From Betaproteobacteria bacterium SG8_40 (GTDB lineage Bacteria > Pseudomonadota > Gammaproteobacteria > Burkholderiales > Eutrophovitaceae): a stretch of DNA of 9,665 bases. Location: NCBI GenBank assembly GCA_001304425.1, contig LJTS01000085.1, forward strand, positions 1 through 9,665, written 5' to 3'. The translations under genes were made by a program, and so were the position numbers. The notes beneath the pieces are model-generated. The model made no database searches. It was given only the letters and a program-made list of their open reading frames with translations, and was not told the DNA's origin. Shown one piece after another: positions 5,423 to 9,665 of this stretch (positions are counted from its first letter, which is position 1; every line of letters starts with the position of its first letter).

Positions 5423-7246
5423 CCCGAGCTGGTAGTCGGGCAGCGAAAGAATCAGGTGCAGTGTCGCGCGCAACGGCTCTTCCAGGTAGGTCTTCGCAGG
5501 CGCCAGGTCGGTGCCGCCAATTTCGTTCTCGAGATACGCGCTCAGCGCGTCGCGCGTGTTGCTGTCGAGCGTCACTGAAAGAAATCGACCGGCGAGGTAA
5601 TCCACCGCTTGTTGCGCCGTCTTGCAGCCGGCGTTCTCAACCATGTCCGTCAGATCCAGTTGCGCGGTCGCGCGCGGGATCGGTTTGACCTTTTCAATTG
5701 CCATACGCCAGCCGCGATAGCTGCCCAGACGCGTGTTGAAGTCTTCGTCGCGGTCGACCATGCTGTTCGACACTGACGTCATCTCCTGGCCGGGCGGCTC
5801 GGTTGCCGCCGAAACGTCGGCGCCCTTTGCCAGACGGTCAGCGACGGTGCTGATCTGGTAATTGTCCGTCGGATGGCGGTCGGGCGGGATGAAATTGATG
5901 TCCGGAAACACGGTGTCGTAGACGAAATTGCCGCGTGCCAGCAACAGCCCGGGCGTGATCCAGCTCTTTCCCTGCGCCCATCCTGCCACCGTCGGCGGGA
6001 ATAACAATCGCTGTCCCAGGGTTTCCGTCGCGATGTTGAAGTCCGGTACGCCGGGCAACTCCGTCAGCCCCATTTTCCTGTAGGTTGAAATCACCAGTTC
6101 AACCGGTGGCTTGATGCGTGTCGCGACGGATGCCGGACTGTAGAAATCACGCGACATGAACATCGTGTAGAGCAACGGCGCGATCTCGTAGTTGGTGTCG
6201 CGCAGTACGGAGCCGAGTTCGGCGCGAAGTTGGGGCGACAGGTCATCGCGCACCAGGTAGCGATAGATCTTGCCGGCGATGTACTCCGCCGTTACCGGCT
6301 GATCGAGAATGATGTCGATGACCGCAACGCCGTCGAAGCTTCCTGTTTGGCCGAGCACGGTTTTGGCGGTCTCGTCGTGCTTGTCCTCGTTGATGACGAA
6401 TGTCAGATCAACGTAGTTCCAGCCGGTGAACGCACGGGCCGCTTCGCGGATGTCGTTCTCGCTGTAATGGCCCACGCCCATGGTGAACAGTTCCATGATC
6501 TCGCGTGCGAAGTTCTCGTTGGGCGAGCCCTTTACGTTCACCCCTGCATCGAGAAACGCAAGCATGGCGGGGTCCTGCGATATGCTGATCAGCAGGTCGC
6601 GGAAGTTGGCGGTTCCCTTTTCCCGGAACAGTTCGTTCTGTCGCAGCATTTTCCGGTAGTCGCGCACCTTGTCTTCGCTGGTGGCGAAGTGACCGTGCCA
6701 GAACAGCGTCATCTTTTCTTCCAGCGGGCGGTTGGTGGCGAGCATGCGATTTCCCCACCAATATGCCACGCGGTGCGACTCCAGCATGCTTGCCCGCAGC
6801 CAGTAGAAGAAGCGATCGACGACCGGTTGCAGCTTCCGGTTGCCGCTCGGCTTGACCTTGACGCCGATCGCTTCACCCGTCTGCTTGGCAAGGGTCGTGG
6901 CTGCCGGTCGCGAAGGCGGGAACGGTTCTATGCCTGGATCATGAACCCCGGAGTGATCGAAATCCGGCAGTGGATTGGGGACGTTCTTGTAATAGACGAG
7001 GTGGCGCACCGCATCTTCCGCCGACATTGCGGCAAGCCGGTCGATTTCTTCGGGCGTGCCCCCGAAGCCGGCGCGCTCGAGCAAATGCGCGGCGCGCGCA
7101 CGGTTCCAGTCCGATTCGCCGATCGGGCGAAGGTCTCCGGTCCAGGCAGCGGGCCCGGCGGCTGGTGACGCTGCGCTGGCCGGCAAGGCGATCGCAAGCA
7201 ACAGGGCAGGCCAGAGTTTCAGTATGCGTTTGCGACTCGGCTTCAT
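5420..7246 (-). CDS. DUF1800 family protein with Sec signal peptide
   Basis: Predicted secreted or periplasmic protein of 608 aa, function unknown. Seen: basic N-terminus MKPSRKRILK, hydrophobic core, and a likely signal peptidase site after PASA (about residue 25). DUF1800 hallmarks follow: HLLERAGFGGTPEEIDRL (54-71), an internal block AYWWGNRMLATNRPLEEK (161-178) running into MTLFWHGHFATSEDKV (179-194), then ENFAREIMELFTMGVGHYSE (244-263), EAARAFTGWNY (268-278), and the terminal LILSLPDYQLG. The length is typical. The start at 7246 was chosen over an upstream in-frame ATG at 7327 because it begins the signal peptide and has GGAG seven bases upstream (7257-7254). The gene lies just upstream of DUF1501 (10-bp gap), an arrangement known in many bacterial genomes, which suggests the two products work together outside the cytoplasm. 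No enzymatic activity can be assigned. Confidence 0.93.
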   Translation of the reverse strand: MKPSRKRILKLWPALLLAIALPASAASPAAGPAAWTGDLRPIGESDWNRARAAHLLERAGFGGTPEEIDRLAAMSAEDAVRHLVYYKNVPNPLPDFDHSGVHDPGIEPFPPSRPAATTLAKQTGEAIGVKVKPSGNRKLQPVVDRFFYWLRASMLESHRVAYWWGNRMLATNRPLEEKMTLFWHGHFATSEDKVRDYRKMLRQNELFREKGTANFRDLLISISQDPAMLAFLDAGVNVKGSPNENFAREIMELFTMGVGHYSENDIREAARAFTGWNYVDLTFVINEDKHDETAKTVLGQTGSFDGVAVIDIILDQPVTAEYIAGKIYRYLVRDDLSPQLRAELGSVLRDTNYEIAPLLYTMFMSRDFYSPASVATRIKPPVELVISTYRKMGLTELPGVPDFNIATETLGQRLLFPPTVAGWAQGKSWITPGLLLARGNFVYDTVFPDINFIPPDRHPTDNYQISTVADRLAKGADVSAATEPPGQEMTSVSNSMVDRDEDFNTRLGSYRGWRMAIEKVKPIPRATAQLDLTDMVENAGCKTAQQAVDYLAGRFLSVTLDSNTRDALSAYLENEIGGTDLAPAKTYLEEPLRATLHLILSLPDYQLG

Positions 7247-7330
7247 CGTGTCACTCCAAATTGGGCGTAACCGGCACGAGCGACGCAAGGGGGCCGTGCC
7301 AATCGGTGGTTGAAAGTCCCTCAGCAAACG

Positions 7331-7397
7331 ATTCTACCGTCTGCCGAGAGCGCTTAAGATCAGGATTATCATTATTTCCGGCCCCTGCCGTTGTCAG
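7331..7397 (-). promoter_or_regulatory. Candidate promoter region upstream of the DUF1800 gene
   Basis: The 147-bp gap after the thioesterase gene is the most AT-rich short stretch of this block. On the minus strand it contains TAGAAT (7336-7331, 5 of 6 to a -10 box) with only a poor TTAAGC partner 15 bp upstream. Further upstream, CTGACA (7397-7392) precedes AATAAT (7376-7371) at a short 15-bp spacing. Either could give the DUF1800-DUF1501 pair its own promoter. Neither is an ideal match. Confidence 0.25.
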
Positions 7398-7828
7398 GCT
7401 TGGATGCGTTCCAGAGCGGATCGCATGCCGGCCGGGATGGCGGCGGCCTTCCGCGTGTTGCGGTCGACGTAGACATGCACGAAGTGTCCTTGCGCGGCGG
7501 CAGTTTCATCATCGTTGCGAAACAGGCCGATCCCGTAACGAACGCTGCTGGTCCCGAGTTTCTCCACGCGCAAGCCCGCGTGTACGACATCGGGAAAGGT
7601 GACCGGCGCGAAGTAGTTGCACTTTGTCTCGACTACCAGGCCGATGATGAGGCTGGTTTCGATGTCGAGGACGCCCTGTTCGATAAGGTACTGGTTGACG
7701 GCGGTGTCGAAGAACGAATAGTAGACGACGTTGTTAACGTGCGCGTAAACGTCGTTGTCCATCCAGCGCGTCGGGATCGCCTGAAAATGCGGGTAGTCGT
7801 CTCGTGTGGCGGGCTGGGGGCGGGACAT
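7394..7828 (-). CDS. Acyl-CoA thioesterase, 4HBT hotdog fold (FadM/YbgC-like)
   Basis: Cytoplasmic single-domain hotdog-fold protein of 144 aa, predicted to hydrolyse acyl-CoA thioesters to free acid and CoA. Seen: RWMDNDVYAHVNNVVYYSFF at about residues 21-40, the 4HBT active-site helix region. Its Asp24/Asp26 and the HVNN turn match FadM-like members (RxxDxDxxGHVNN). The family continuation is also visible: VVETKCNYFAPVTFPD (about 69-84) and SVRYGIGLFR. The length is typical. Start at 7828 is the only ATG in a suitable place. Its ribosome site is weak: GGAG lies 13 bases upstream, with a nearer GAG. A longer same-frame reading extends upstream but runs out of frame across the EamA gene and has no thioesterase similarity. 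It is 68 bp downstream of the EamA gene and co-directional, so co-transcription is likely. The acyl chain preference is unknown. Confidence 0.9.
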   Translation of the reverse strand: MSRPQPATRDDYPHFQAIPTRWMDNDVYAHVNNVVYYSFFDTAVNQYLIEQGVLDIETSLIIGLVVETKCNYFAPVTFPDVVHAGLRVEKLGTSSVRYGIGLFRNDDETAAAQGHFVHVYVDRNTRKAAAIPAGMRSALERIQA

Positions 7829-7896
7829 TGTGCTCGTTTGGCTCCGAACTGGTTGGCGGGGAAACGTATGGCCCGGAGTGTGCCCGAACCCCTGAG

Positions 7897-8796
7897 TCAA
7901 CGCCCGCTTGCCCCATCGGCGTCGCCGGGCGGTGTTCTCATCTGCTTCCAGTTTAATGCAAGTAACCCCGCGGTCACGACTACGGCCATGCCGAGGAACG
8001 ACCCGGCGTCGGGGAAATCGCGAAAAGCAATATAGCCGAGCAGGGTCGACCACAGCAGTTGCGAATAGGAAAAAGGCGCCAGCGCCGCCGGCGAAGCGTG
8101 TTCGACGGCACGGATCAGCAGGTAGTGGCCGTATCCGCCGAGCACGCCCATGCCGAACATCATTACCGCTTGCAGCACGGTGGGCGTTTGCCAGCTCAGC
8201 GGTAACGCGGCGGAGGTGACGATGCCGCCGACCAGCGCCGTGTAGAACAGCGTCGTATATGCATGATCGTGGCCCGACATCCGGCGCGTAACGATCTGGT
8301 AGACGCTGAACAGCACGGCGGTCAGCAGCGGGAAGACCGCTGCCGGCGTAAACAGCGCGCCGCCGGGCCGGATGATGATCAGGACACCGGCAAAGCCGAG
8401 CAGGACGGCAATCCATTGGCGCGCGCTTGCGCGCTCGTGCAACAGCCAACCGGCGAGCAGCGTCGTCATGACCGGGCCGACGAAGCTGATAGCGGCGGCT
8501 TCGGCCAGCGGAAGGTATCGCAGTGCCGTATAGAAACTCAGCGTGCTGGCAACCAGCAGCAGGCCCCGGGCCAACTGCAACCCGGGCCGTTTGGCGCGAA
8601 ACAGCCTGCTGCCCATGCGCGGCCACAGTAGCGCGACGGTAACGATGAGGTGCACCGCGTAGCGAGCCCATATGAGTGCGCCGATCGGGTAGTCCGAGCG
8701 CAGCATGAACTTGGCGAGCGTGTCCATCGCGGAGAACATGAACACCGCGGCGACGATCAGCGCAATGCCGCGCCGGGCATTGTGGTCATGAGTTAT
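7897..8796 (-). CDS. EamA/DMT-superfamily permease, apparent AUA start
   Basis: Inner-membrane transporter of about 299 aa in the drug/metabolite transporter superfamily, with two tandem EamA repeats and about ten hydrophobic helices. Members export metabolites, amino acids or drugs; the substrate here is unknown. Seen: a first helix RGIALIVAAVFMFSAMDTLAK, AAISFVGPVMTTLLAGWLL (end of repeat 1), WIAVLLGFAGVLIIIRPGG, and in repeat 2 ALAPFSYSQLLWSTLLGYI and GMAVVVTAGLLALNWKQ. The start needs care. The first conventional in-frame codon is GTG at 8745, which would cut helix 1 in half and has no ribosome site. The family's N-terminus continues upstream to an ATA at 8796, with a near-perfect AGGAG (8810-8806) at nine bases spacing. 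The only in-frame stop is further up at 8820-8818. I therefore place the start at ATA; a sequencing error or mutation of ATG is the alternative. Confidence 0.88.
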   Translation of the reverse strand: MTHDHNARRGIALIVAAVFMFSAMDTLAKFMLRSDYPIGALIWARYAVHLIVTVALLWPRMGSRLFRAKRPGLQLARGLLLVASTLSFYTALRYLPLAEAAAISFVGPVMTTLLAGWLLHERASARQWIAVLLGFAGVLIIIRPGGALFTPAAVFPLLTAVLFSVYQIVTRRMSGHDHAYTTLFYTALVGGIVTSAALPLSWQTPTVLQAVMMFGMGVLGGYGHYLLIRAVEHASPAALAPFSYSQLLWSTLLGYIAFRDFPDAGSFLGMAVVVTAGLLALNWKQMRTPPGDADGASGR

Positions 8797-8805
8797 TGCG
8801 GTGTT

Positions 8806-8810
8806 CTCCT
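8806..8810 (-). promoter_or_regulatory. Ribosome binding site deciding the EamA gene start
   Basis: AGGAG on the minus strand (8810-8806), nine bases upstream of the in-frame ATA at 8796. ATG codons at 8789 and 8780 are in another frame that stops within ten codons. This site therefore points to the ATA as the initiation codon. Confidence 0.6.
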
Positions 8811-8814
8811 GCAG

Positions 8815-9421
8815 TACTCATACCGGCATCGTTCGCGCCACAACAGGCAAGGTAATTGCCTGTCCGGTACGGTGGCGAAATGCACTTCGGGCAGCGGCGA
8901 TCCGGGTAAAAGGCCGCATCGCCGAACCGGGCGCAATCCGTGTCAAAAAAATCCGGCCGGGACTGACCAATGAGGTTATTCTGCAAACTCAGGTTGCCAT
9001 GGACCAGCGCTTTCCGGGTGCTGGCGGTGCGACTGGCGAGACTTTCCGGTTTGCCGGCGCATTCGGGGTGTTTGAGCGTTGTGGCACGCGGATACGGGTC
9101 GGTACGGAACGGGATGAATACATTGCGAACACGAAAAGCCTTTTCGGTATCCGCGTGCGCGGCAGTCGCGCAGTTGAACGCCGCGGCGTTTCCGCCGGTC
9201 AGTGCTGCCAGTTTCCGGAACTTGCCGGCCTCGATCAACCCCGACCACGCGAATGCGGGAACGAATACCTCGTATCCCTTGCCGGAGTCGCACCGTCGCG
9301 CACGCCGCGCGGGCAGGGCGGCCGTCGCTTGCTGTCGGTCCAGATTCCCGGTTGGCAATTTCAGTACTGCACCAGCGCGTAAAAAAATGACGCGGACTCT
9401 AGCACAGAAGGTTATGTCCTG
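8815..9421. other. Stretch with no intact gene between the EamA gene and glpK
   Basis: About 600 bp with no convincing intact gene. The open frames on both strands lack start signals and family similarity except for the phosphotransferase remnant. The glpK-proximal end contains an A-run (9381-9387) and a lone TTGGCA (9352-9357) resembling a -35 box, but no acceptable -10 at a proper distance. Confidence 0.6.
8822..9274 (-). pseudogene. Decayed internal fragment of an APH/choline-kinase-like phosphotransferase gene
   Basis: A minus-strand frame here still resembles the C-lobe of aminoglycoside-phosphotransferase-fold kinases (APH, PF01636-like). Seen: RTDPYPRATTLKHPE (roughly 9106-9062) matching the family's RLEPYL-x-A-x-x-HPD; then ASRTASTRKALVHGNLSLQN (ending about 8978), the catalytic loop; then FFDTDCARFGDAAF (about 8950-8909), the metal-binding Asp segment normally FLDAECAWYGDPAFD; and YLACCGANDAG. 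The catalytic loop should read HGDxxxxN but here the Asp is Asn (codon AAC at 8995-8993). The expected FDLAFCLNHLL segment after GDPA is garbled and shorter, and an upstream IHA-like motif reads FNCAT. The N-lobe (about 100 or more residues) and the C-terminal helices are missing, as glpK and the EamA gene take up the space. No Met or ribosome site starts the frame. I infer a dead remnant. A divergent short pseudokinase is less likely. Fragment limits are approximate. Confidence 0.6.
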
Positions 9422-9665
9422 ATGCAGGTATTGCTCGCACTCGATCAGGGTACGACCAGTTCTCGCGCAATGGTATTCAACGACTCGGCGGGCGTGGCTG
9501 GCGTTGCGCAACGGGAGATGACGACGAATTATCCGCGTGCGGGCTGGGTTGAGCAGGACCCGCGGCAGATATGGTCAACCCAGCTGGAAACCGCGCGTGC
9601 AGCATTGGATGCTGCCGGTGTCAAAGCCGCCGACGTTGCCGCAATCGGCATTACCAACCAGCGCG
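9422..9665 (+). CDS. glpK: Glycerol kinase, N-terminal part (runs off the window)
   Basis: Cytoplasmic FGGY-family kinase that phosphorylates glycerol with ATP to sn-glycerol 3-phosphate, the entry step of glycerol catabolism. Only the first 81 codons are present, about one sixth of the usual 500 aa. Seen: the N-terminal phosphate-binding segment LLALDQGTTSSRAMVF (residues 4-19), GWVEQDPRQIW (about 41-51) and AAIGITNQR at the window edge, all characteristic of glycerol kinase. Start at 9422 is fixed by the family N-terminus; an AAGG at 9408-9411 lies ten bases upstream. The gene points away from the phosphotransferase remnant and the EamA block. No glpF, glpD or glpR is visible, so the operon context, if any, lies to the right. 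Confidence 0.95.
   Translation, partial: MQVLLALDQGTTSSRAMVFNDSAGVAGVAQREMTTNYPRAGWVEQDPRQIWSTQLETARAALDAAGVKAADVAAIGITNQR

Noticed and set aside
6230..7168. A 312-codon open frame antisense to DUF1800
   Set aside because: It lies wholly within a well-supported gene, has no family similarity and no plausible ribosome site.
7829..8671. Upstream in-frame extension of the thioesterase making a 425-aa protein
   Set aside because: This part is an out-of-frame reading of the EamA permease, with an Arg/Ala-rich composition and no homology.
8778..8789. ATG codons at 8789 and 8780 as the EamA gene start
   Set aside because: Both are in a different frame that stops within ten codons and would require a frameshift to enter the permease frame.
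8801..9382. A 193-codon plus-strand open frame between the EamA gene and glpK
   Set aside because: No family resemblance; it is opposite the phosphotransferase remnant, whose motifs are readable on the minus strand.
9352..9387. TTGGCA plus A-rich run as a glpK promoter
   Set aside because: At 16-18 bp spacing the downstream hexamers are GC-rich and do not resemble a -10 box.

Overview
GC-rich chromosomal window with tightly packed genes on both strands. The family mix suggests a proteobacterium (Pseudomonadota, perhaps gamma or beta): a PIG3-type quinone reductase, a DUF1800/DUF1501 exported pair, an EamA transporter, a FadM/YbgC-type thioesterase and glpK. The exact taxon cannot be read from the sequence. 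I see no tRNA, rRNA, CRISPR array, insertion sequence or phage gene.

Layout, left to right: (1) an HD/PDEase-like metal hydrolase (+) whose stop codon interlocks with that of a convergent PIG3-type NAD(P)H:quinone oxidoreductase (-). (2) A 138-bp divergent region, with candidate promoters for both directions, leads to an aldo/keto reductase and then a short-chain dehydrogenase (+). These two and the quinone reductase form a cluster of three NAD(P)H-dependent oxidoreductases. (3) An 89-bp convergent gap holds a strong inverted repeat and separates the redox cluster from a long minus-strand block. (4) In its order of transcription this block reads: EamA/DMT permease, hotdog-fold acyl-CoA thioesterase, DUF1800 protein (Sec signal), DUF1501 protein (Tat signal). 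The last two are tightly coupled, with 10 bp between them and a Shine-Dalgarno abutting the upstream stop. (5) The stretch 8815-9421 has no convincing intact gene. It carries a decayed internal fragment of an aminoglycoside-phosphotransferase-like (APH/choline-kinase-like) gene. (6) The 5' part of glycerol kinase glpK (+) runs off the right edge.

Most genes are ordinary metabolic or accessory functions. The points most worth a second look are the uncharacterised exported DUF1800-DUF1501 module, the APH-like pseudogene whose catalytic Asp is replaced by Asn, the apparent AUA start codon of the EamA gene, and the eukaryote-PDE-like YHNxxH motif in the HD protein. I do not see a clearly novel multi-gene defence or mobile system here.
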